Source of the DNA: Pirellulales bacterium
Lineage (GTDB): Bacteria; Planctomycetota; Planctomycetia; Pirellulales; Lacipirellulaceae
DNA length: 64,000 nt
Direction: 5' to 3'
Assembly: GCA_022448265.1 (NCBI GenBank)
Contig: JAKVCC010000018.1
Location: forward strand, 32,060-96,059
In this document: positions 47,321-56,265 of the stretch, one piece after another
How positions within the stretch are numbered: position 1 is the first letter of the stretch
How the letters are laid out: each line of letters starts with the position of its first letter
Made by a program: the position numbers and the translations under genes
Notes under the pieces: model-generated
What the model was told of the DNA's origin: nothing
The model's database searches: none
Seen by the model: only the letters and a program-made list of their open reading frames with translations

Positions 47321-48766
47321 ATGAGAACGAGGTTTATTGCAGCGCTGGCCTGGATCGGCCTGGTTTTTCTGGGGAGCCCATTCCACGGGACGGCAGCAAC
47401 GTCGAGTTACAATATTCTGATGATCGCCGTCGATGATCTGCGACCGGCACTCCGTTGTTACGACGACCCAATTGCCCAGACGCCCCACATGGACCAACTG
47501 GCGCTGCGCTCGCTGGTTTTTGACCGTGCCTATTGTCAGATGCCGATATGTATGCCTTCGCGAGCGAGTTTGCTGAGCGGCTTGCACGCCCAGCGAGGTC
47601 ACCAAAAACTTCGCGCGCTCGCACGGCCTGGCGAACACTCTTTGCCTGGATGGCTCAAAAAGAATGGCTACGAAACGGTGTCGATCGGCAAGATCTACCA
47701 CTTTCCTGACGATGACAGGCCCTCGTGGAGCAAGCTCTATGGGGGATCTGTCGAGCGGCGGCATGCAAATGGGGAGCTGTTCGACGAAGTTGTTTCCGGC
47801 TACAAGAGCGGCTACCAACTTTCGCAGAACGTCGGGCTGTTTACTGGGGATCAAACGTGGCCTGCCTCACCCTCATTCGAGGTCGCTGCTGCTGACGATG
47901 TGTCGTATCCCGATCATCTGATTGCCCGCTCGGCCGTCGCAGAGTTGCAGCGCTGCGCCAAGCTGGATCGCCCCTTCTTCTTGGCTGTTGGATTCTATCG
48001 CCCTCACTTGCCGTGGACGGCGCCGCAGCAGGACTGGGATCTGTACGATCCGCGCCATATCGGTCTTCCTGAGATTCGCACCTTGCCGCCGGGCAGTCGC
48101 GAAGGGCGAGGGCCGCACCGATTTGGCGACTTGAGGTCCTATGGCGATATTAAGTCCGCCGGACAGGTAATTGATGATGCGATGACCATTGATCGGAGGC
48201 GCGCCTACTACGCGACCGTCACTTTTGTCGATCGGCAGATCGGCTTGGTGCTTGACGCGCTGAAAAAGCAGGGCCTGTCCGATAACACAATCGTTTGCCT
48301 TTGGTCCGACCACGGGTACCATCTTGGCGAGCAGGGTTGCTGGAGCAAATGTAAGTCCTTGGAATTGAGTTTGCGGGTGCCGCTGATGATCGCCCACCCG
48401 CAGATGAGCGGTGCGGGGCAACGGACGGCGTCGTTGGCTGGACTTATTGACCTGTACCCGACCATGTGTGATCTGGCGGACCTTGATAAGCCCGATCATC
48501 TGCAGGGCGTCAGCCTAGCTCCCTTGCTCGAGACGACCGACACCGCGGTTCGCGATGCCGTGTTTCACAGTTGGATTGACGTGCACAGCATTCGTACCGA
48601 CCGCAACCGCTTGAACTACTACCCGGCTGACAACCATGTGGAACTGTACGAGTATTCTGATTCTCTGATAGAGGTGGACGACATCGCTGGTCGTTCGGAC
48701 CAGCGAGAGGTGGTCGAAGAATTGAAAGCCCGACTGCAGCAGGAGATGAAGACCTGGAGGAAGTGA
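47321..48766 (+). CDS. sulfatase, iduronate-2-sulfatase-like
   Basis: 481 residues. A signal peptide (RFIAALAWIGLVFLG..GTAA) is followed by NILMIAVDDLRPALRCYDD, with the metal-binding Asp pair, and CMPSR at residues 77-81, whose Cys is converted to formylglycine. FYRPHLPWTAPQ, and WSDHGYHLGEQGCWSKCKSLE with the further metal and catalytic residues, match the iduronate-2-sulfatase branch (S1_7-like by general look). Presumed periplasmic or surface hydrolysis of sulfate esters on polysaccharides. The sulfatase-modifying enzyme is not in the window. Confidence 0.93.
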   Translation: MRTRFIAALAWIGLVFLGSPFHGTAATSSYNILMIAVDDLRPALRCYDDPIAQTPHMDQLALRSLVFDRAYCQMPICMPSRASLLSGLHAQRGHQKLRALARPGEHSLPGWLKKNGYETVSIGKIYHFPDDDRPSWSKLYGGSVERRHANGELFDEVVSGYKSGYQLSQNVGLFTGDQTWPASPSFEVAAADDVSYPDHLIARSAVAELQRCAKLDRPFFLAVGFYRPHLPWTAPQQDWDLYDPRHIGLPEIRTLPPGSREGRGPHRFGDLRSYGDIKSAGQVIDDAMTIDRRRAYYATVTFVDRQIGLVLDALKKQGLSDNTIVCLWSDHGYHLGEQGCWSKCKSLELSLRVPLMIAHPQMSGAGQRTASLAGLIDLYPTMCDLADLDKPDHLQGVSLAPLLETTDTAVRDAVFHSWIDVHSIRTDRNRLNYYPADNHVELYEYSDSLIEVDDIAGRSDQREVVEELKARLQQEMKTWRK

Positions 48767-48919
48767 TGCGGATTCAGGCTGACCTTGCGCCGGTTGTCGT
48801 GGGGAATCCGACAGGCCCAGGTGTTCGTTTTTTTGGTCAACTGTCGTATCAATGCGGCAGGTTGAACTCGGCATTCAAAAATTGCCGCGGCAGTGTAGCA
48901 CGGTAAGGGTGTGATAATT

Positions 48920-49807
48920 ATGTCCGAAATTCGCGTCAATCGTGTCCTGGAGGTCAGGGCCAATCTGGGCGAGGGCCCCATTTGGGACGCCGATGCCAAG
49001 GTGCTCTGGTGGTTGGATATCCTGGGAAAAAAGCTGCACCAATTTCATCCGGATTCCGGACGCGACGAGACTTGGGATTTGGGCCAAATGCCGGGTACGG
49101 TCGTCTGCCGTCAAAAAGGGGGAGTGGTGCTGGCCGTGGAAGACGGTTTTGCCGAATTTGATTTCAAGGCTGAAAAGCTCATTGCCCTCGCAAATCCGGA
49201 GCACGACAAACCGGAAAACAGATTCAACGATGGCAAGTGCGATCCCTCAGGCCGGTTTTGGGCTGGCACCATGCACAAGGTCGATGCCCTCACAAAGTCG
49301 AGCGGAGCCCTTTACAGCCTCGATGCAGATCACCGCGTTGCGAAGCACGTCGATTCGGTTGGCGTCTCCAACGGCATCGTTTGGACGCAGGATGCCAAGA
49401 CCATGTACTATATCGATACCGTGTCGGCGGCGGTCGATGCTTTCGATTTTGACAATGGTGCGGGAAAGGTGTCGAGGCGCCGCACGGTTTTCCAAGTTCC
49501 CCAAGGAATGGGGCTTCCCGATGGAATGGCCATCGATGATTCAGGGAAGCTATGGGTTAGTTTTTGGGACGGGTGGCAGGTAGCCCGCATTTGTCCGATC
49601 GAAGGCAAAGTTATCGGAAAGATCGAATTGCCGGTGGCCAACGTTACGGCTTGCGCTTTTGGCGGAGCTGCGCTGGATCAGTTGTTCATCACCACTGCCC
49701 GCGCTGGAGTGAGTGACGAGGATCTTGAGAAACAGCCGCTTGCCGGCGACCTGTTTATGGCGCAGCCCGGCGTCCATGGAGTGGTTTCGGCAAAGTTTGC
49801 CGGGTGA
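48920..49807 (+). CDS. SMP-30/gluconolactonase/LRE family protein
   Basis: 295 residues from the ATG at 48920; a GTG at 48911 is a possible alternative. Six-bladed propeller of the SMP-30 type: ANLGEGPIWDADAKVLWWLDI (metal-binding Glu in GEGP), NRFNDGKCDPSGRFWAGTMH with the Asn/Asp metal ligands, VGVSNGIVWT, GLPDGMAIDDSGKLWVSFW, and FITTARAG near the end. Members open sugar lactones such as gluconolactone or xylonolactone with a divalent metal. No signal peptide, so cytoplasmic. It starts a likely operon with the GH2 gene 52 bases downstream. Confidence 0.94.
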   Translation: MSEIRVNRVLEVRANLGEGPIWDADAKVLWWLDILGKKLHQFHPDSGRDETWDLGQMPGTVVCRQKGGVVLAVEDGFAEFDFKAEKLIALANPEHDKPENRFNDGKCDPSGRFWAGTMHKVDALTKSSGALYSLDADHRVAKHVDSVGVSNGIVWTQDAKTMYYIDTVSAAVDAFDFDNGAGKVSRRRTVFQVPQGMGLPDGMAIDDSGKLWVSFWDGWQVARICPIEGKVIGKIELPVANVTACAFGGAALDQLFITTARAGVSDEDLEKQPLAGDLFMAQPGVHGVVSAKFAG

Positions 49808-49859
49808 GGCTTGGCATTGGCGGGCGAGCGACCTTGAAAAATTGTCAGAGGAGCTGTCA

Positions 49860-52646
49860 ATGCGTGTTCTTGTGATATGGCTGGTCGGGACGATGATCGT
49901 TAGTGCGCCGGCGCCCCTCAAATCGGTTGCGCGGGACACGGGCCTGCAGGAGGCGACCCGACAAGATACCACGCAGCGCGAAGCGGTCGACTGGGAGCCT
50001 GCCAAAGATCAACTCATGACGCGCTGGGCGAAGGAGGTAAGCCCTGACAACGCGCTTCCCGAGTACCCGCGCCCGATCATGGTGAGGCCCCAGTGGATGA
50101 GCCTCAACGGGCTTTGGGAATTTGCGGTAACATCAAAAGTAGTTTCCACCTCATTGCCAACCTCTGAAAAACACCGCAGGGCCTGGCGATACACGACGGA
50201 CAAACCGCCCCCAGGTTGGCAAGACCCTGCTTTCGATGACAGCCAATGGAAAACGGGCAAGGGCGCTTTCGGCACAACAATGACTCCCAACGTTCGCATC
50301 GGAACGGTGTGGGACCAGCCCGATATATATGTTCGCAGCAGTTTTGCCTTGGAAACAATTCCCGCGGCAGCGGGCCTCCGTATTTATCACGATGAAGACG
50401 CTGAGGTTTATGTCAACGGGCGCCTGGTGCAGCAATTTAAGGGCTTCACCACCTACTACACGGATGTATTGAACGACAAGGTAGCTGGTCTGCTCAAAAA
50501 GGGCGAAAACACGATTGCTGTCCACTGTCACCAGACGGGCGGTGGGCAGGCGATCGATGTCGGCATCATCGAAATGCACAGCGAGACGCACTGGGAGTTG
50601 AAGCCCGACAAGTACGACGGGCATATCCTGGTCCCGTATTGCATTGAGTCGCCTTTGTCCGGCGTTCACCAGCGTTTCAATGGAGATAAGGCCCTTTGGT
50701 ACCGGCGTTCGTTGACAGTGCCCAAGCAATGGCAAGGACAGCGCATTTTGCTTCATTTTGGCGCCGTTGACTGGCATTGTCGCGTGCTGCTGAACGGCAA
50801 GGAGGTTGGGTCACACCAAGGCGGATACGATCCATTCCATTTTGACATCACCGACTTTTTGACGGACGGGGCTAATGAACTGGTTGTCATGGTCAAGGAT
50901 CCTACAAGTTCTGGAAATCAGGCGCGTGGAAAACAGATGGATGCCGAGGGTGGGATATTCTACACCTCCACCAGCGGTATCTGGCAGACCGTCTGGCTCG
51001 AGCCGGTGCCTTCGGACTCGATTGAGGAACTGATTATTGTTCCCGACATCGACAACGCGACCCTTCGGGTCACTGTCAACATACGGGGAACCGGCGGCAC
51101 CGACGAGGTGCGGATCGCCGCGAAAACAGGTGAGACAAAGATTGCGTCGGCAATGGGAACTGTGGGTGACTCCATCGAACTGAAGATAAGCAGTCCCAAG
51201 TTGTGGTCGCCTGACAATCCTTTTCTTTATGACCTGACGGTCGAACTTCTGAAAGATCGAGAGGTGGTGGATAGCGTCAAAAGTTACTTCGCCATGCGCA
51301 AGATATCGATTGGCAAAGACGCGCGTCGGATTCCTCGCATCATGCTTAACAACAAGGCGATTTTTCAATATGGTCTGCTCGACCAAGGTTACTGGCCCGA
51401 CGGCATTTACACCGCCCCAACCGACGAGGCGCTGCGCTACGACATTGAAGTAACCAAATCACTCGGCATGAATATGATCCGCAAGCATGTCAAGATCGAG
51501 CCAGCCCGCTGGTACTATCACTGCGACAGACTGGGGATCTTGGTGTGGCAGGACATGCCCAACGGTCCTACGGCGGCGAGCGAAGCATCAAAACGGCAGT
51601 TTCGCGCAGAGCTTAAGGCCATGGTCGACTTTCTGCGAAACTATCCCTCGGTCGTTGTATGGATACCGTTTAACGAGGCGTGGGGACAGCATGATTCTGT
51701 GGAAATCGCCAATTGGATCAAGAAGTACGACACCTCGCGGCTCGTTACCGAGGCGAGCGGTTGGAGCGATCATGGCGCGGGCGACATCAAGGATGTTCAC
51801 AGTTATCCGGGCCCCAACTTTAGCGAGATACCCCATAGCCGGCTTATGCCTGAAGCGGAGTCCGAGCGCGCGATTGTTATCGGTGAATCCGGAGGGATGG
51901 GAATCAATATTCCGGGCCACCTGTGGAAAAACGGTGTTGGCTGGGGCTGGCTCAATTTGAAAGACTCAGCAGCGCTGACCGATTTTTATCTGGTCTTGTT
52001 GGAGCGTCTGGAGCAGCTCATTCCCAAAGGTCTGTGCGCCGCCGTTTATACGCAGACAAGCGACATTGAAACCGAGTGCAACGGCCTGATGACGTATGAT
52101 CGGGAAGTGATCAAGCTTGAAATGGAAAGGGCCGTTGCAGCGACCCACAAATTGTACAACCATTCCGGGACAACGTTTCAGGTATTGGTCGCAACGTCCC
52201 TCGAGCAGCCCCAGGAGTGGCAGTACACCACGGCGACACCGGCCGCAGGTTGGCAGGGCGGTGGATTTGACGACCAGGACTGGCAAACGGGGAAGGGGGT
52301 ATTTGGATCGGAAAGAATGTATAAAAACATCTCAATCGGCACGGCATGGACGGAAAAGCAAATCTATCTGCGCCGGACGTTTGTGCTACGGCGCGTTCCG
52401 GAAGAATTTGGCCTTCGCATTTATCACGACGAGGAGGCGGATATCTATATCAATGGTCGCCTTGTCAAGAAAATCGAGGGCTGGGTCGAACGGGACGGGT
52501 ACCTCACCGCATTGAAAGATGTTTTCGTTGGCAAGGCCAACGGAGTGCTTCGCGAGGGAGAAAATACCATGGCCGTTTACTGCCGCCAGACAACCGGCAG
52601 TCAGGCCATTGACGTCGGGGTGCTGGAAGTGCTGAGGTCGAGGTAG
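49860..52646 (+). CDS. exported glycoside hydrolase family 2 protein
   Basis: 928 residues from the ATG at 49860 (GAGGAGCTGTCA before it). Signal peptide at 1-16. A GH2 sugar-binding domain (about 65-380), an Ig-like domain (about 385-480) and a TIM barrel (about 480-770) carry the acid/base Glu606 in WIPFNEAWGQHD and the nucleophile Glu676 in AIVIGESGG. A jelly-roll-like segment at 108-239 is inserted inside the sugar-binding domain, and a second copy lies at the C-terminus (786-924): both read GLRIYHDE..A..Y.NGRLV..G and share GWQ..FDD..W.TGKG.FG. Beta-galactosidase/glucuronidase-type family, substrate unknown. Confidence 0.93.
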   Translation: MRVLVIWLVGTMIVSAPAPLKSVARDTGLQEATRQDTTQREAVDWEPAKDQLMTRWAKEVSPDNALPEYPRPIMVRPQWMSLNGLWEFAVTSKVVSTSLPTSEKHRRAWRYTTDKPPPGWQDPAFDDSQWKTGKGAFGTTMTPNVRIGTVWDQPDIYVRSSFALETIPAAAGLRIYHDEDAEVYVNGRLVQQFKGFTTYYTDVLNDKVAGLLKKGENTIAVHCHQTGGGQAIDVGIIEMHSETHWELKPDKYDGHILVPYCIESPLSGVHQRFNGDKALWYRRSLTVPKQWQGQRILLHFGAVDWHCRVLLNGKEVGSHQGGYDPFHFDITDFLTDGANELVVMVKDPTSSGNQARGKQMDAEGGIFYTSTSGIWQTVWLEPVPSDSIEELIIVPDIDNATLRVTVNIRGTGGTDEVRIAAKTGETKIASAMGTVGDSIELKISSPKLWSPDNPFLYDLTVELLKDREVVDSVKSYFAMRKISIGKDARRIPRIMLNNKAIFQYGLLDQGYWPDGIYTAPTDEALRYDIEVTKSLGMNMIRKHVKIEPARWYYHCDRLGILVWQDMPNGPTAASEASKRQFRAELKAMVDFLRNYPSVVVWIPFNEAWGQHDSVEIANWIKKYDTSRLVTEASGWSDHGAGDIKDVHSYPGPNFSEIPHSRLMPEAESERAIVIGESGGMGINIPGHLWKNGVGWGWLNLKDSAALTDFYLVLLERLEQLIPKGLCAAVYTQTSDIETECNGLMTYDREVIKLEMERAVAATHKLYNHSGTTFQVLVATSLEQPQEWQYTTATPAAGWQGGGFDDQDWQTGKGVFGSERMYKNISIGTAWTEKQIYLRRTFVLRRVPEEFGLRIYHDEEADIYINGRLVKKIEGWVERDGYLTALKDVFVGKANGVLREGENTMAVYCRQTTGSQAIDVGVLEVLRSR

Positions 52647-52648
52647 GG

Positions 52649-53089
52649 CTATTGAGCGGGGACCTTTAGGTCAAAGGCACCCGATTGTTTGGGCAAATCG
52701 ACTTTGAGTTTTGCGTCGGCCACGAGCGCACCGCCGGCTGGGTTGAACTCCGGACCGCTGCCAGCCGCTTTGCCGTCGAAGCCGGTGACGCTGACCACGT
52801 GTGGGCCGCCGACCGTGCCGCGACCCTCCCTCGTCCGGTACTGGCCGTTTTCGATGTTGGCGTGCGCGCCCGGGCCACTGTTGCCCTTGCTCTTGTCGGG
52901 CGCGAAGGTTACGAAGCCGTTCGGGATCGGCCTGTCTTGATAGGTGATCGTGCCCCACAGGTCGTAGCGCTCGGGCCCAGACTTTTCATTGCATCCGGCG
53001 CACATCAGCAATCCCAGCAGGGCCACGGCGGAGAGAGTCCTTCCATTAACCGGAAGAGGGGGGACGATGAAAGAAAGGAAGGGAGACAT
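52649..53089 (-). CDS. small lipoprotein, carboxypeptidase-regulatory-like
   Basis: 146 residues. The leader (LSAVALLGLLMCAGC) gives lipidated Cys33. The mature part starts RYDLWGTITYQDRPIPNGFVTFAPD, followed by a GGPHVVSVTGFDGK strand, typical of the single beta-sandwich lipoproteins paired with DUF1559. It lies 29 bases downstream of the DUF1559 gene on the minus strand. Its stop nearly touches the stop of the convergent GH2 gene (2 bases). Confidence 0.8.
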   Translation of the reverse strand: MSPFLSFIVPPLPVNGRTLSAVALLGLLMCAGCNEKSGPERYDLWGTITYQDRPIPNGFVTFAPDKSKGNSGPGAHANIENGQYRTREGRGTVGGPHVVSVTGFDGKAAGSGPEFNPAGGALVADAKLKVDLPKQSGAFDLKVPAQ

Positions 53090-53118
53090 GGCAGGCTCCT
53101 ACGTTGTCTGGTGATCAG

Positions 53119-54114
53119 TTATAATTCATCCAGGTGGAGCACCTCGCCGTCGTCGCGGGAGGAGAATCGCTTGAAGGCATCCAGATCGACATCAAAGGAA
53201 ACGGGCCGGACCGATCCGTCGCAAATCGCCGCCATGAAGACGCCGGGGTGCGACGAGCCGAACGCGGCGTGCATGCTGACAAAGCCGCTGTGGGCTACGT
53301 CAGGGTCGTCGTTGAACCAGTCGGGCTCCGGCTGGAAGTAACCCCAGCGTATGCTGTCCCAGTCGAAGCCGTCGACAAAGCCGGTGTCGTCGTCGGTCTG
53401 GCTTATCCCCAGTAGTGCTACATTGACGCACTTTTCGCCCAAGAGCATCGTGTTGGAGGTGCCGTCGGTGATCAATGCCGTGGTGACGGAATTGCTCCGC
53501 ACCTCGTTAGTCTGTCCGTAAGTGGAGTATGGTGGGCGATTTGGCCGTCGGGCCACGGGGCCGTCTAGACCGTGGCCCAAGTCGCAGCCCCAGCCAGTGA
53601 ATCCAGTTCTGTCTGTGCCCGCGTTGCCTGCGTAGTCGATCATGGCGCGGGGTCCGTCGCCGCCCGGCTTGAGGAGGAATCTCTGGGGTACGAGCATCGG
53701 GCCACGTCGCGAGGGGCAGAAGAAGGTGGGGATCAGGCTGCCGAAGACGTCCCCCATCACCGGGAGCTCCCATACGGCTTGTTGCTCTATGTAGGGCAGG
53801 ATCTGATAGCCCCAACCCCAGTGTTGATGGGGCGCAGTCGCCGGCCTACCACCCGACATGGTCCGAGCTAACCAGCACCGCTCGCCCCCGTCGGGAAAGA
53901 TCCGCTGGGCGCTGGCATGTAATTGAAATCCCAGGCCAAGTTGCTTCAGATTGTTTCCACACTGGGATCGCCGGGCCGCTTCGCGCGCTGCCTGGACGGC
54001 CGGCAGCAGCAGCGCGACCAAGACGCCGATGATCGCGATGACGACCAGCAGCTCGACCAATGTAAAAGCGAGTCTTCGATTTCTTGCAACCGGATTCAGA
54101 AATGCAATCGCCAC
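53119..54114 (-). CDS. DUF1559 domain protein with prepilin-type N-terminus
   Basis: 331 residues. [18 protein letters not shown] at residues 9-26, then [33 protein letters not shown]. The C-terminal motif is [11 protein letters not shown]. Followed by its lipoprotein. It is divergent from another DUF1559 gene 224 bases away. Confidence 0.92.
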   Translation of the reverse strand: MAIAFLNPVARNRRLAFTLVELLVVIAIIGVLVALLLPAVQAAREAARRSQCGNNLKQLGLGFQLHASAQRIFPDGGERCWLARTMSGGRPATAPHQHWGWGYQILPYIEQQAVWELPVMGDVFGSLIPTFFCPSRRGPMLVPQRFLLKPGGDGPRAMIDYAGNAGTDRTGFTGWGCDLGHGLDGPVARRPNRPPYSTYGQTNEVRSNSVTTALITDGTSNTMLLGEKCVNVALLGISQTDDDTGFVDGFDWDSIRWGYFQPEPDWFNDDPDVAHSGFVSMHAAFGSSHPGVFMAAICDGSVRPVSFDVDLDAFKRFSSRDDGEVLHLDEL

Positions 54115-54300
54115 TGCTTTAGTCTGCCTCTCTTATTATAGAATTCCAGCCAGTTGTATCATGCTATCTAATAACCTACCGATACTAAATCCTGCCCCGC
54201 GGGGACGCAAGCCCTGAGAGGCCTTGAAAGCCTATGGGCGCGGAGGCGAATGCTATAGTAGCTATGGCGTTGTTTTTTTGTTACAATTGGCTTCGTCAGG

Positions 54301-54352
54301 TGATGATTACCAATGATGATTACCAATGATGATTACCAATGATGATTACCAA
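54301..54352 (+). repeat. 13-bp tandem repeat, four copies, over a start codon
   Basis: TGATGATTACCAA occurs four times in perfect tandem. The last copy supplies the ATGATG start of the following DUF1559 gene (54339). Because 13 is not a multiple of three, start codons in the other copies are in other frames; one copy opens a 9-codon frame that stops inside the repeat. Slippage would move the start relative to any ribosome site. Confidence 0.85.
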
Positions 54353-55334
54353 GGCTGCATGGCGTCGCTCCCCAACTTCCGCTTTCCGCGGTCCGCTTCC
54401 CGCGTTTACATTGGTCGAGTTGCTGGTCGTCATCGCGATCATCGGCGTCTTGGTCGCGCTGCTGCTGCCGGCCGTCCAGGCAGCGCGCGAAGCTGCTCGG
54501 CGCGCGCACTGTCAGAATAATTTCAAGCAGCTCGGCCTCGCCCTGCAGAACTACGTGTCGGCCCACGGCAGCTTGCCGCCGGGCAACCTCGGTTCGGGCG
54601 ATGGAAAGCCGCGTACTCCGCTGTTGGTCTTTATTCTGCCACATATCGAAGAGGGGACACGGTTCGCCCTTTACGATTTTGAGTTGCCTTGGTACCAACA
54701 ACCGCAACACGTGATCGACCAAATTAATGCTCCCATTTCCACTTATCAATGTCCGAGTGACGGGTCCTTCCGAATGTGGAATGCGTCCGGAGATATATTC
54801 CACGATCCGAAAGGGAATTACGGAGTGAACTGGGGTTCAGATGCTTTCTTGGATCAGGAAGATGAGCGGGCATTGGGCGAGGTAGCGCGAATCTACCAAC
54901 CCATCGAAGACGGAAAAAAGGCACCCTTTTGGTTGAGTTACGGGGCCAGGCTGGCGGAGATCGTCGATGGCACTTCCCATACGCTTGCAATGATGGAATT
55001 AATCCAATCTCGTTCGAATCAGGGAGACCCCATCGATCGGCGGGGCCGCATTTGGAATGACGGCTCGGCCTGCTACCAGGTGATGACCGCGCAGACACCC
55101 AACAGCGCTCAAAAGGACGTAGGCCGCTGCGTCGATCAGTCCGAGTTGCAGCTACCCTGCCGCAACTCTGGCTACGTGAACCAGCACTCGCTTACCTCGC
55201 GTAGCCGTCATGCGGGCGGCGTCAACAGTTCGTTTTGCGACGGCTCCGTACGATTTGTCTCAAACGACGTCGATTTGGTCACGTGGCAACTGTTGAGTAT
55301 GCAAGCGGATAACATGCCGGTTTCACTCGATTGA
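54339..55334 (+). CDS. DUF1559 domain protein with prepilin-type N-terminus
   Basis: 331 residues. [19 protein letters not shown] at residues 20-38, followed by [14 protein letters not shown], and the C-terminal FCDGSVRFVSNDV. The start lies in the fourth copy of a 13-bp repeat; no normal Shine-Dalgarno is near it, since the repeat fills that space. A lipoprotein gene follows 46 bases downstream. It forms a mirror arrangement with the pair on the other side of the 224-base divergent region. Confidence 0.92.
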   Translation: MMITKAAWRRSPTSAFRGPLPAFTLVELLVVIAIIGVLVALLLPAVQAAREAARRAHCQNNFKQLGLALQNYVSAHGSLPPGNLGSGDGKPRTPLLVFILPHIEEGTRFALYDFELPWYQQPQHVIDQINAPISTYQCPSDGSFRMWNASGDIFHDPKGNYGVNWGSDAFLDQEDERALGEVARIYQPIEDGKKAPFWLSYGARLAEIVDGTSHTLAMMELIQSRSNQGDPIDRRGRIWNDGSACYQVMTAQTPNSAQKDVGRCVDQSELQLPCRNSGYVNQHSLTSRSRHAGGVNSSFCDGSVRFVSNDVDLVTWQLLSMQADNMPVSLD

Positions 55335-55380
55335 TCGGCCCCTTTGTGCCAACATAGTTGAGACAAGGAGAATCCATCTG

Positions 55381-55812
55381 GTGAAAGATGCAAAACAAGT
55401 GCTTGTTGTATTGCTTCTATTGTTTTCTGTAATCAGCTTGGGGTGCCGCAATAATCCCGCCGGACGACAACCGGTGGAAGGTCGTGTCACTTTGGACGGT
55501 ACTCCCTTGCAAGACGGGGACCTCGCACTGCGCCCTGTCGGCAAAGGGCCCTCGGTGGGAGGGCGAATCGCCAACGGACGCTTCAGGATTGCCCGAAAAT
55601 ACGGTCCGTTGCCGGGTTCGTACCACGTACTGATCACCTCGCATCAGGAAACAGGTCGTGAAATGGATTTGTCCGACTACTCAAACGAAAAAGTGAAAGT
55701 CGCGGAAACCCGACAGATTGTTCCTGCGCAATATAATGAATTGACTGAACTCAAGATGGAGGTAACTAGCGGTGGCGAGAATAAATTTGATTACAGCTTA
55801 GACAGCAAGTAG
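55381..55812 (+). CDS. small lipoprotein, carboxypeptidase-regulatory-like
   Basis: 143 residues from a GTG with AAGGAG upstream. The leader VLVVLLLLFSVISLGC gives Cys22. Then QPVEGRVTLDGTPLQDGDLALRP and LPGSYHVLITSHQETG, the same single beta-sandwich lipoprotein type as at 3.1 and 52.6 kb. Co-directional with the DUF1559 gene. Role unknown, probably outer-membrane or cell-surface. Confidence 0.8.
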   Translation: MKDAKQVLVVLLLLFSVISLGCRNNPAGRQPVEGRVTLDGTPLQDGDLALRPVGKGPSVGGRIANGRFRIARKYGPLPGSYHVLITSHQETGREMDLSDYSNEKVKVAETRQIVPAQYNELTELKMEVTSGGENKFDYSLDSK

Positions 55813-56265
55813 GTTTATTCTTTGTGTCGCCATCGATCCAGGCATGTGTTGTCTCGATCTCGTGCGGGCGTAAGTTGGCACGTTCTCGTGCTGCTGGCTC
55901 GTGAGGCTGGGGCGCGAATTTCGGGTGAAACTAGGGGCCGAGCAGCTTGCCGTGCTGGTGGTGCTTCCGGACACCGAGTCTGTCGATGGGCAACTCCTTG
56001 TGGATGGCATTGTGGTGGACTACCACGCAATAATCACTCCCAGTACCGCTTGGTACTATTTTATGAGCCATCTGTGCCGCCACTTGTGTATGGCCTTTGC
56101 TATACGTAGTCGGGCCGCAAGTTGCCACTTGGTATTTTGTGTGTGTGCTTGATAGAATTTCAGTACGCTCGACCTAGACTCGAACGGTTCCTCTGTCAAT
56201 TGTCGTCTCCAATGATTTGCAACGGGGATTTCAGATCCGCAGGCGTTTGCCCCTCTCAGACAATC
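55813..56265. other. intergenic stretch, weak small open frames
   Basis: No supported gene. One plus-strand frame starting with GTG at 55901 (about 83 codons, VLVVLPDTESVDGQLLVDGIVVDYH) has a coding-like start but ends in unlikely composition; I do not call it. The stretch probably holds the promoter of the adenylate cyclase gene. Confidence 0.35.

Noticed and set aside
47201-47854. 217-codon minus-strand frame
   Set aside because: Antisense to the sulfatase with the formylglycine motif; no protein features.
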